From contig CAYSXY010000002.1 of the NCBI GenBank assembly GCA_964435165.1, positions 33,420 through 97,419 of the forward strand: a DNA stretch of 64,000 nt, given 5' to 3'. The number at the start of each line of letters is the position of its first letter. Position 1 is the stretch's first letter. Below are positions 48,439-56,233 of the stretch, piece by piece. The translations under genes were made by a program, and so were the position numbers. The notes under the pieces are model-generated. The model was not told where the DNA came from, made no database searches, and was given only the letters and a program-made list of their open reading frames with translations. Source of the stretch: CAYSXY01 sp964435165 (GTDB taxonomy: Bacteria; Pseudomonadota; Alphaproteobacteria; Rickettsiales; RI-342).

Positions 48439-49089
48439 CTAGGTAAGCGCCACCTCAAATGCCGCGTCAGTCTTCGCCTGAATTTCCTCCAGCGACACAT
48501 CATCCGGCTTGGCGATGAGTTTCACACTGCCATTCTGGCCTTTGCGCTCAATCACGAATTCACCCAGCTCGGTGATGATTTTGTCCACCACTCCCATGCC
48601 GGTCAATGGCAGGTCACAGCGGGTGACAAATTTTGCCGTGCCATCTTTTGCGGCATGTTGCATCAGCACGACAATGCGCTTGACCCCGGCGACCAAATCC
48701 ATCGCGCCGCCCATGCCTTTGACCATTTTGCCCGGAATCATCCAGTTGGCCAGATCACCATTCTCTGCCACCTGCAGCGCACCAAGAATCGCCAGATCAA
48801 TATGGCCGCCGCGCACCATGGCGAATGACGTCGCGCTATCGAAATAACAGCTATGCGGCAGTTCGGTGATCGTCTCTTTACCGGCATTGATGAGGTCAGC
48901 ATCCTCATCGCCTTTCAACGGGTAGGGGCCCATGCCCAGCATGCCGTTCTCACTATGGAGCGTAACCTCCATATCGTCATCCAAATAATTGGAGACCAGT
49001 GTCGGCATGCCTATGCCGAGATTGGCATAAAAACCGGGCTTGAATTCTTTAGCCGCGCGGCGGCACATTTCTTCATTCGACCAGGCCAT
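48439..49089 (-). CDS. scoB: 3-oxoacid CoA-transferase subunit B (SCOT)
   Basis: 216 residues. Transfers CoA from succinyl-CoA to acetoacetate with subunit A. GFYANLGIGMPTLVSNYLDD leads to the catalytic glutamate in HSENGMLGMGPYP; SFAMVRGGHIDLAILGALQV and GKMVKGMGGAMDLVAGVKRI follow. It starts on the last base of scoA (overlap of one), so the subunits are coupled. It could also act on other 3-oxoacids. Confidence 0.93.
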   Translation of the reverse strand: MAWSNEEMCRRAAKEFKPGFYANLGIGMPTLVSNYLDDDMEVTLHSENGMLGMGPYPLKGDEDADLINAGKETITELPHSCYFDSATSFAMVRGGHIDLAILGALQVAENGDLANWMIPGKMVKGMGGAMDLVAGVKRIVVLMQHAAKDGTAKFVTRCDLPLTGMGVVDKIITELGEFVIERKGQNGSVKLIAKPDDVSLEEIQAKTDAAFEVALT

Positions 49090-49787
49090 CAGGCGTCCCT
49101 CACAGTCAGGCGTTCAATACGTTTTTCATTATGCTCTAACGTGATCAGCTTATGCACAAAAATCCCGGGTGTATGGATGCCATCTGCATCCAATGCGCTT
49201 GGCTCAACCAATGTTTCAACCTCACACACCGTCACCTTAGCAGCCATTGCCATCATGGGAGAAAAATTGCGGGCCGTTTTGCGAAATATCAGATTACCGC
49301 TGGTGTCACCCTTCCACGCTTTGATGATGGTCAGGTCAGCCGTCAGCCCGGTTTCCATCACATAATGCTTACCATCAAATTCACGTGTTTCCTTACCTTC
49401 AGCCACCACCGTGCCATAACCGGTTGGTGTGTAGAAGGCAGGGATGCCAGCCCCACCTGCGCGAATGCGCTCGGCGAGTGTCCCTTGCGGGTTAAATTCC
49501 AATTCCAGTTCGCCATTCAGATATTGGCGTTCAAATTCTTTATTTTCTCCAACATAAGAGGAGATCATCTTACTGATTTGCCGCGTGGTCAGCAAAATGC
49601 CCAGGCCAAAATCATCCACCCCGCAATTATTGCTGATAATCGTCAGCTCCTTCACACCGCTCTCGCGTATGGCATGAATCAGGCTTTCAGGAATGCCACA
49701 CAGGCCGAATCCTCCGGCCATGATTGTCATTCCATCAAACAGCAGGCCGTCCAGCGCGGTTGCGGCATCGGCAACATGTTTTGTCAT
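49089..49787 (-). CDS. scoA: 3-oxoacid CoA-transferase subunit A (SCOT)
   Basis: 232 residues. The CoA-binding loop reads [20 protein letters not shown], followed by [19 protein letters not shown] and the [20 protein letters not shown] segment typical of SCOT alpha subunits; [20 protein letters not shown] is also conserved. Upstream gene of the pair. Together with pccAB next door in the window it points to ketone and propionate use. Confidence 0.94.
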   Translation of the reverse strand: MTKHVADAATALDGLLFDGMTIMAGGFGLCGIPESLIHAIRESGVKELTIISNNCGVDDFGLGILLTTRQISKMISSYVGENKEFERQYLNGELELEFNPQGTLAERIRAGGAGIPAFYTPTGYGTVVAEGKETREFDGKHYVMETGLTADLTIIKAWKGDTSGNLIFRKTARNFSPMMAMAAKVTVCEVETLVEPSALDADGIHTPGIFVHKLITLEHNEKRIERLTVRDA

Positions 49788-49929
49788 TAGCGTGTCATCA
49801 CCAATAGTTTACCCACTCACTCTATAAGCTCGTGTGTTTTAAGCAAAGGTAAAATGCGATAAGAAAAGTGATGATATTTTTAGGCGCAAACAAGGCGAAA
49901 TGGCGCTATAGAGAGATGATATGTAAAGA

Positions 49930-49958
49930 TTGACAGTGTTTAGTAAAAATTTTAACTA
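49930..49958 (+). promoter_or_regulatory. Candidate promoter with overlapping palindrome before the DUF2336 gene
   Basis: TTGACA (49930-49935), 17-base spacer, TAACTA (49953-49958). The spacer region holds an inverted repeat TTTAGT (49939-49944) / ACTAAA (49955-49960) around an A/T core, shaped like a repressor operator. It lies about 90 bases before the ATG. Confidence 0.45.
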
Positions 49959-49996
49959 AATACTCATCAATCACTCCTATGGTACGGCAAAAGCAG

Positions 49997-50013
49997 TGTC
50001 ATAAAACTGTCAT
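49997..50013 (+). promoter_or_regulatory. Pho-box-like direct repeat
   Basis: Two TGTCAT hexamers start exactly 11 bases apart (49997 and 50008) in the context TGTCATAAAACTGTCATAAA, close to the E. coli PhoB site CTGTCATAAAxCTGTCA (recalled). It ends 34 bases before the start codon, with TAACAA at 50025-50030 as a possible -10. This suggests phosphate-starvation control, to be confirmed. Confidence 0.5.
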
Positions 50014-50047
50014 AAAGCAGGGAATAACAACACGTCAGAGATAAAAG

Positions 50048-51175
50048 ATGGTGGAAACAGAAGAGCTGACATTAAACAAAATCGCATCGGAACTGAGTGT
50101 GCCGATGCGTGAGAGTCTGGCCCGCAAAACGTCGCGTAATTTCACCTCGCGTCGTTTGCAAGGGCGTGACAGGCAGATTGCGGAGTCACTGTTGCGCATG
50201 CTGGCGATGGATGCCGAGGTCAAAGTACGCCGTATTCTGGCGCAACTCCTCCATCATGATACGGAATTGCCCCACGATATTGCATTGTCATTGGCGCAGG
50301 ATGTGATTGAAGTCGCCGAGCCGGTATTAGAGCACAGCCCGGTATTGACGACACAGGATTTGCTCACACTGGTTAAAGAAACCAAAGAATTGACACGCCT
50401 GCAGGCAGTGGCGCGGCGTGCTCACCTGCCGGTGCAGGTGGGCGGTGAGCTAATCAACCATGGCATTCTGGAGGTGGCAGAAACGCTGGCAGCCAATCCA
50501 ACCGCTGAGTTTGATGATGTGATGGTGATGCAGACGGCTGATCATTTTGCATCCGAAGGCACCTTGCTATGCGATATGATCGAGCATTGCGAGCATGCAC
50601 AGATTGTGGCCGAAAAGCTGGTGACCAAGGTGGGAGAGGCAGTGCGCGAAGAAATTGCTCAGCGTTTTCATATCTCACCATATAAACTGGAACGGCTGGT
50701 TGAAGCAGCGCGTGAATGGACACTGCTCACCATGCTGCGACCGGACAGCCATCGCAGTGTCAAACCACTGGTCAACAAACTCTATGAAGATGGCCGATTG
50801 AGTGATTCACTGATTATGCGGGCATTATGTCTCGGCAATTTACGGTTTTTTGAAGCCGCGCTGGCACGCCGCGCACATATTCCCATCAATAATGCTCGCA
50901 AGTTGATGCTGGATCCGGGCCCGCTTGGCTTCAAAGCGCTATATAAAGCCGCGGATATGCCGCCTGCCGTCTACGATGCCGTGAAAACGGTACTCAAGCT
51001 GGCATTGGAGGAAACAAAACATGGCCGTGTCGTACGCGGTGATTATCAGAGACGCCTGGTTGAACGCATCATCACCGGCGGCTATGACGTGAAAGTCGAC
51101 AATATGCCGTTTATTCTCTCCATCCTGAACCGCCAACTTCCAGCGGATGCGCATGAATTGGCGACAGTGCATTAA
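50048..51175 (+). CDS. DUF2336-family protein
   Basis: 375 residues of helical repeats without signal peptide or membrane segment, resembling DUF2336 proteins found almost only in alphaproteobacteria. Features: LTLNKIASELSVPMRESLAR, ILAQLLHHDTELPHDIALSL, DLLTLVKETKELTRLQAVAR and, near the C-terminus, PGPLGFKALYKAADMPPAVY. The fold is probably HEAT-like. In other species members link to PilZ/c-di-GMP or stress responses, but I see no motif that fixes a role. Distinctive upstream control signals are listed separately. Confidence 0.85.
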   Translation: MVETEELTLNKIASELSVPMRESLARKTSRNFTSRRLQGRDRQIAESLLRMLAMDAEVKVRRILAQLLHHDTELPHDIALSLAQDVIEVAEPVLEHSPVLTTQDLLTLVKETKELTRLQAVARRAHLPVQVGGELINHGILEVAETLAANPTAEFDDVMVMQTADHFASEGTLLCDMIEHCEHAQIVAEKLVTKVGEAVREEIAQRFHISPYKLERLVEAAREWTLLTMLRPDSHRSVKPLVNKLYEDGRLSDSLIMRALCLGNLRFFEAALARRAHIPINNARKLMLDPGPLGFKALYKAADMPPAVYDAVKTVLKLALEETKHGRVVRGDYQRRLVERIITGGYDVKVDNMPFILSILNRQLPADAHELATVH

Positions 51176-51209
51176 TGTAGGAAGCTAAAGGCGGCGATAG
51201 CTTGCCTTT

Positions 51210-52175
51210 TCATTGGATATTCAGATCTCGTGCCTTCGCTTTTCGATCCAGCCCCAGCATCACCTGGCATAATGCTTTTAACGCCGTGCCATGCCCTATC
51301 GGCGGTGGCGGTGCTGAGTCCACCAATTCCATGGGCAGGTTGTCCAGCATGGTTTCATAAATCACATGCATCATACGGATAGGCCGCAGGCGGCGCGATT
51401 CGTCGCAGGACATGACGCGCCGTGCCAACTGGTAATAATTTTTGGCATCATCACGCACCTGTTGCATGGCGGCTCCGAGATTGGGGTCGCGCCGTACGGC
51501 ATCGGGAGAAGAAAAATCCACCCCATGGGCAATCAATACATTGCGTGGGATATACAGTCGATGGTCGTCTAAATCCTGCGCCACGTCTCGCAGAATGTTG
51601 GTCAACTGCAAGGCATGTCCCAGCGCAATGGCATAGGTCTCCGCGTTCATATCATCGCATTCCAGCACACCGAGTGTGAGCAAGCCAACGCAGCTTGCGA
51701 CACGATAGCAATACAGGCGCAATTCCTGCTCACTGGGTGCGATCATTCGCTGTGTTGCGTCCATCGCCTGACCGTGCAGGAGATTGTCAAAATAGATGCG
51801 CGGTAGTTGATAGCGACGTACAATCCGTTGCAATTCGCGTGTGCAAGGGTCAAGCAGCCCGGCATTGAGCGAGGTATGGCGTGATGGCAGATATGCCAGT
51901 GCCAGTTGCGTTTGCCAATAGCGCAACGAAGCAATCGCGGAGTCAGCGCACGGCGCATGATCTACGGCATCATCCACATGTCGGCAAAATGCGTAGAGGG
52001 TTTGTAATGCCTGACGGCGCTTGGGCGATAATAAACGGATCGGCCAGTAAAAGGAGCTACGCTTCCATTCCCGACGCATGTCGGGTTGATGATCTATGTC
52101 GGTGGCGCGAGGCATGGCCTGCGGCCGTTGAACCGTGACAGGTTCCGACATGCGGATGGGTGCTCCTGCTGTCAT
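51210..52175 (-). CDS. hpnD: Squalene/phytoene synthase family, HpnD-like (presqualene diphosphate synthase)
   Basis: 321 residues. SSFYWPIRLLSPKRRQALQT and YAFCRHVDDAVDHAP give the first aspartate-rich motif; QLTNILRDVAQDLDDHRLYI and PRNVL the second. In hopanoid synthesis HpnD makes presqualene diphosphate from farnesyl diphosphate. Order here is hpnC then hpnD with a 93-base gap. The N-terminus is uncertain; the first 30 residues are atypical, and an internal ATG just before RREWKRSSFYW may be the true start. A phytoene synthase cannot be excluded. Confidence 0.8.
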   Translation of the reverse strand: MTAGAPIRMSEPVTVQRPQAMPRATDIDHQPDMRREWKRSSFYWPIRLLSPKRRQALQTLYAFCRHVDDAVDHAPCADSAIASLRYWQTQLALAYLPSRHTSLNAGLLDPCTRELQRIVRRYQLPRIYFDNLLHGQAMDATQRMIAPSEQELRLYCYRVASCVGLLTLGVLECDDMNAETYAIALGHALQLTNILRDVAQDLDDHRLYIPRNVLIAHGVDFSSPDAVRRDPNLGAAMQQVRDDAKNYYQLARRVMSCDESRRLRPIRMMHVIYETMLDNLPMELVDSAPPPPIGHGTALKALCQVMLGLDRKAKARDLNIQ

Positions 52176-52268
52176 GCATATCGCCTATGGCCTGATGACG
52201 TGATTCGATTCGCGCTAACATGGCGATGCGTGTCATCAGATCAATGCAGATGCATTATTTCTCCTCCC

Positions 52269-53240
52269 TCAGGCCATCGCGGCCTGGACCCTCCCGGGTC
52301 TATAACCTCGTACTATAGAGAGAAACAATCGTAAATGCGAGTATTTTACGTTGGAGGTCAGGCACTTGCGCTGTTGCAGTGCATCATGCAGCCACCAGGC
52401 AATCGCAATGCACGCCTTCGCTTCAACCCGAAGCTGCCATCGACTTAAGGAAGCGGGCAGTCTTGCCGCCTGCTGTAAATGCTGCGCCGTATGGCCAAGC
52501 GCCTGCCCAATCACCCGTTGCAATGGCGGGGCGATACTCCTGGCGTCACAAAGCATGGCAGGCGTTACTCCTGCCGTTACTAACCAGTCCTGCGGCAGGT
52601 AAATTCGGTTTAATGTTGTATAATCCGCATGAATATCACGAATATGATTCAGCCATTGCAGGGCGATGCACAGATGTTCCAGTGCCGCGATATCCGCCTC
52701 CGACTCGCCGCAGCAGGTAAGCACGGCACGACCAAACGGCACGGCGGAATAACGGCTATAGTGATCCAGCATGTCGGCGGTCTCATAGGAGATACGCCGA
52801 CAATCCATCGTAAAAGCATGAAGCATGTCTGAGGCATAATCGAGAAGTGCGGGTTGTACCGACGCCGCACATAGAAGCCCATGCACCGGGGTGTTGACGG
52901 CACATTCCGGTGTGCTGGTGAGCAGAGTCGCGAGCTGGCTAAGCAGATGAGATTTTTCTTCCGGTGACCACTGCGGGTGATCGGCAATATCGTCGCCATA
53001 GCGTGCGAAGGCATAGAAGGCCTGAATACCGCGCCGGGCTTTCGCTGGCAGCAACCGTGTCGCCACCGGGTAATATTCGCGCTTCATTGCGTCAATAAAG
53101 GCGGCATGGCTGACTATCCGGTCGTTCTGCACAGCCGGCGCATTCACATGAGTAGGTATGACAGAAGCGTTGCATCCAGTCATAGGGGGCAGTATGGTTT
53201 GTTTATATGGCGAGAAGTCAGATAATACCGTTATTATCAT
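52269..53240 (-). CDS. hpnC: Squalene synthase-like HpnC
   Basis: 323 residues. KREYYPVATRLLPAKARRGI, then AFYAFARYGDDIADHPQW (first aspartate motif) fit HpnC, and WLNHIRDIHADYTTLNRIYL is the second. HpnC takes hydroxysqualene onward from HpnD; the oxidoreductase HpnE and the squalene-hopene cyclase are not in the window. The ATG at 53240 has no clear ribosome site; ATG 53183 is an alternative. Divergent from nadK across a short region with a GTCATATGAC palindrome (53247-53256). Confidence 0.8.
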   Translation of the reverse strand: MIITVLSDFSPYKQTILPPMTGCNASVIPTHVNAPAVQNDRIVSHAAFIDAMKREYYPVATRLLPAKARRGIQAFYAFARYGDDIADHPQWSPEEKSHLLSQLATLLTSTPECAVNTPVHGLLCAASVQPALLDYASDMLHAFTMDCRRISYETADMLDHYSRYSAVPFGRAVLTCCGESEADIAALEHLCIALQWLNHIRDIHADYTTLNRIYLPQDWLVTAGVTPAMLCDARSIAPPLQRVIGQALGHTAQHLQQAARLPASLSRWQLRVEAKACIAIAWWLHDALQQRKCLTSNVKYSHLRLFLSIVRGYRPGRVQAAMA

Positions 53241-53291
53241 GGATACGTCATATGACAGTAGACAATAATGAGATGACAGGCTGTCTTTGCC

Positions 53292-54074
53292 ATGACGGAA
53301 ACTTTACCCTACGCCATTGTTGCCGATAAAAGCAAAAAAGCCCAGGATGCGTTGGCGCGGCTGCGTGCGCAATATAGCTTCATGGACATTCGCAAGGATA
53401 AAACGAGGGTTAGCGCCATTATCTGCCTTGGCGGTGATGGATATATGCTGCATATGATGCATAAATACATGCCGCTCGATGTGCCGCTATACGGGATGAA
53501 TTGCGGCACGGTTGGGTTTTTGCTCAATCGCTTTGACGTTGACATGCTGGCGGAGCGCGTGGCGCGCGCGGTGAAGCAGACGCTCTACCCCCTGCGCATG
53601 TATGTTCATACACGCGATGGCAAAAAATTTGATGCGCTGGCGATTAATGAGGTGTCGCTTCACCGGCAGACGCGCGTCGCTGCCAAAATCAAGGTGGTGG
53701 TTGATCATGTGGTGCGGTTGGAAGAAATGGTCTGCGATGGGGTGATGGTGGCCACGCCCGCCGGTTCCACGGCCTATAATTTGTCTGCCAATGGGCCGAT
53801 TATTCCCATTGGTGCCAATATCATGGCATTGACCCCAATCAGCGTGTTCCGCCCACGACGATGGCATGGTGCGCTCCTGCCGGAATCAGCAACCATTCAC
53901 TTCGATGTCCTGCAGGCGGAAGAACGACCGGTCAGCGCGGTAGCGGATTTCACTGAAATTCGCAACGTCATGACGGTGGAGGTGAGTCAGTACCGCCGGG
54001 CATCAATCACCTTGCTGTTCGACCCGGAACATGCGCTGGAAGAACGCATTATTTCGGAGCAGTTCCTTCAGTAA
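53292..54074 (+). CDS. nadK: NAD kinase
   Basis: Phosphorylates NAD to NADP, using ATP. 260 residues. The diacylglycerol-kinase-like GGDG motif is at 47-50 (ICLGGDGYMLHMMHKYMPLD), with NCGTVGFLLN, the NE/D site INEVSLHRQTRVAAKIKV and VATPAGSTAYNLSANGPIIP. Length and motifs are those of alphaproteobacterial NadK. Its last 26 bases overlap the convergent rsmA gene. Confidence 0.95.
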   Translation: MTETLPYAIVADKSKKAQDALARLRAQYSFMDIRKDKTRVSAIICLGGDGYMLHMMHKYMPLDVPLYGMNCGTVGFLLNRFDVDMLAERVARAVKQTLYPLRMYVHTRDGKKFDALAINEVSLHRQTRVAAKIKVVVDHVVRLEEMVCDGVMVATPAGSTAYNLSANGPIIPIGANIMALTPISVFRPRRWHGALLPESATIHFDVLQAEERPVSAVADFTEIRNVMTVEVSQYRRASITLLFDPEHALEERIISEQFLQ

Positions 54075-54915
54075 TCTCATTAGCAATTGCCATATACGCC
54101 TTCGTCAGCGCAACAAACGCCTCAACGGATAGGTGTTCGGCCCGCAGGGTTGGGTTAATATCGCATGATTGGCATAATGTAAGTGGATCTGGGCACAGCG
54201 TTTTGAGAGAAGAGCGCAGCATTTTTCGGCGCTGGCCAAAAGCGCTGGCGGTCACCTGTTCCAGCATAGGGAGCGGCACTGTCATCGCGTCAAGGTGACG
54301 CGGCCGAAAATGCACCACCGTAGACATCACCTTCGGCGGCGGAGTAAACGCTCGCGGCGGAATATCAAACACCCGGGATAGCTCGCAGCAATATTGTGCC
54401 AGTACGGAAAGGCGGCCATAGGCCGAGCTGGACGGTGTTGCCAGGATGCGATCTGCAACTTCTTTCTGGAACATCAATGTCATCGAATGGACAGATGAAA
54501 GTTGATGCAACCAGCCGGTAAGCAACGCAGTGGAAATATTATAGGGTAGATTACTGACGATAATGCAGTCATGCAGCAATGCATCATCCGCGAGTGACAA
54601 TGTGAGCGCATCGCACTCACGCAGTGTCAATCGACCTTCTGCCGCCTCCACGAGTGGGCGAAGTGCCTCCAGACAATGACGGTCTTTTTCGACAGCGATG
54701 AGGGAAGTAGCACCGGCGCGCAGCAAAGAGCGGGTTAAACCCCCGGGGCCCGGGCCAACCTCCAGCACCGGATGCGTGCTCAGTGGCCCGGCAGCGCGCG
54801 CAATTTTATCGGTAATGTTCCCATCGAGCAAAAAATGCTGGCCCAGACTTTTCTTTGTCCACAGCCCATACTGTTTCACCGTGTCGGAGACGGAAGGCAG
54901 ATGATCAATAATCAT
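54049..54915 (-). CDS. rsmA: 16S rRNA dimethyladenosine transferase
   Basis: Dimethylates A1518 and A1519 near the 3' end of 16S rRNA; loss gives kasugamycin resistance. 288 residues. KKSLGQHFLLDGNITDKIAR, SAM-binding VLEVGPGPGGLTRSLL, the catalytic IVSNLPYNISTALLTGWLHQ and PPRAFTPPPKVMSTVVHFRP. Last gene of the lptF-lptG-lptD-surA-rsmA run, 39 bases after surA; pdxA, which separates them in E. coli, is missing. Also called ksgA. Confidence 0.96.
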   Translation of the reverse strand: MIIDHLPSVSDTVKQYGLWTKKSLGQHFLLDGNITDKIARAAGPLSTHPVLEVGPGPGGLTRSLLRAGATSLIAVEKDRHCLEALRPLVEAAEGRLTLRECDALTLSLADDALLHDCIIVSNLPYNISTALLTGWLHQLSSVHSMTLMFQKEVADRILATPSSSAYGRLSVLAQYCCELSRVFDIPPRAFTPPPKVMSTVVHFRPRHLDAMTVPLPMLEQVTASAFGQRRKMLRSSLKTLCPDPLTLCQSCDINPTLRAEHLSVEAFVALTKAYMAIANEITEGTAPK

Positions 54916-54954
54916 AACTGCGCTTCATCTTCACGCGCGGATAAACCATCGACA

Positions 54955-56226
54955 TTACAGCCTGATATCAATGAAAGCGGCGCGGCGTATGTCCTGCATG
55001 ACGCGGAATGCCTCGAGCATCAGTTTTTTCTCTGTCAGCTTTTCACGGATACGCTCACGATCAATAATCGTCGCCCGTGCATTGATACGCTCGCAAATAA
55101 TCATCAGATGAATGCCCGCCGGGGTTTGGAACGGATTGGTCACCGTTCCGACCGGCAATTCCCGCACGACAGGCCGAATTTCTTCATGTAACTGCTTGAT
55201 CTGCATCCGCCCTAAATCCTGGTAACGCGCATCGCTGATTGTCTGTGCGCGTTGCTCAAAATCATTACAGCCGGCAATGGTAGGCACCAATACCTCCATA
55301 CGGGCGAACATGGCATCCATCTCGTCTTGGGTAGCATCCTCCGGTACCGGCAGAATCATTTGGCGCAGGGATACCTCACTCTGATCGGCATCAGCCGTCA
55401 TCAGGCGACGTTTATCGATCAGCTTGGCGATATGATAGCCTGCGGCGGTTCGCACAGGCGCTGTCACATCGCCTCGGCGCAGTGGCCTCAGCGCATCGGC
55501 CAATGCCGGATCCACATCATCGGCGGTGACCCAGCGCGGCGAGATGCTATCCGTTTCAGCAATCTGAGATAGGGGAAATTGCGTGGCAAGATTCTCAAAA
55601 GGGGCGCCCTCATCGATCTCTTCGCGAAGCCCTTCGGCAAGCTCTCTGGCATCTTCATCTCCGGCAGGACTGTCCACCGGCAGAAAAATATCTAACACAT
55701 ACCATTCGGCAATGCCCTGACGACCACTAATCGCTTCAATGGTTTCATCCACATCCTGATCGCTCACCACCAGCCGAGGTCGCAAGCGTTGAAAGAGAAA
55801 CTTGGTCCAGCCAACCTCAGCCTGCAGTTGTTTTTCCAATGTTTCGTCACGAATGCCGCGCTCGTCCAATAGCTGGTCTAATTGTTCGCGGCTGAGCGAA
55901 AACTGCTCACGCAGGCGATTACGCGCCTGATTTATCTCAACAGGGCTGACAGTAATGCGCTGGCGTTCCAGCTCTTCTTGTTGCAGGGCTGCATCAATCA
56001 GACGCTGGAGGATTTGCGGCGCCATTTTTGCACGCACCTCCGGCGTATTGTCTACTCCTGAAAAGGCCATGGCTAGGCGCAGGCGCTGATCCAGATCATC
56101 GGAGGTAATGATGGTGTCATTCACCGTGGCGACAATACCCATCCGCGCCTGCGCTATCGCGAGTAGCGGATAGGTAAGGCATAATATAAACAGCGATGCG
56201 ATGAAGAGGGCGCGCATAGGGTTCAC
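54955..56226 (-). CDS. surA: Periplasmic chaperone/peptidyl-prolyl isomerase SurA
   Basis: 423 residues. Signal peptide near 1-26 (LFIASLFILCLTYPLLAIAQ). SurA N-terminal helical domain (TVNDTIITSDDLDQRLRLAM), then two parvulin domains, the first about 165-275 (GDVTAPVRTAAGYHIAKLID) and the second about 280-380 (PVGTVTNPFQTPAGIHLMII). Chaperones outer membrane proteins including LptD, the next gene upstream at seven bases. The start is GTG 56226; ATG 56217 is equally possible. Confidence 0.92.
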   Translation of the reverse strand: MNPMRALFIASLFILCLTYPLLAIAQARMGIVATVNDTIITSDDLDQRLRLAMAFSGVDNTPEVRAKMAPQILQRLIDAALQQEELERQRITVSPVEINQARNRLREQFSLSREQLDQLLDERGIRDETLEKQLQAEVGWTKFLFQRLRPRLVVSDQDVDETIEAISGRQGIAEWYVLDIFLPVDSPAGDEDARELAEGLREEIDEGAPFENLATQFPLSQIAETDSISPRWVTADDVDPALADALRPLRRGDVTAPVRTAAGYHIAKLIDKRRLMTADADQSEVSLRQMILPVPEDATQDEMDAMFARMEVLVPTIAGCNDFEQRAQTISDARYQDLGRMQIKQLHEEIRPVVRELPVGTVTNPFQTPAGIHLMIICERINARATIIDRERIREKLTEKKLMLEAFRVMQDIRRAAFIDIRL

Positions 56227-56233
56227 TCACCCA

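Noticed and set aside
49152..49790. 212-residue plus-strand frame opposite scoA
   Set aside because: Fully antisense to a clear CoA-transferase gene; composition is typical of shadow frames.
51184..51204. AAAGGC/GCCTTT inverted repeat between the convergent DUF2336 and hpnD genes as a terminator
   Set aside because: Six-base stem with an 11-base loop and a weak T-run; too poor to call.
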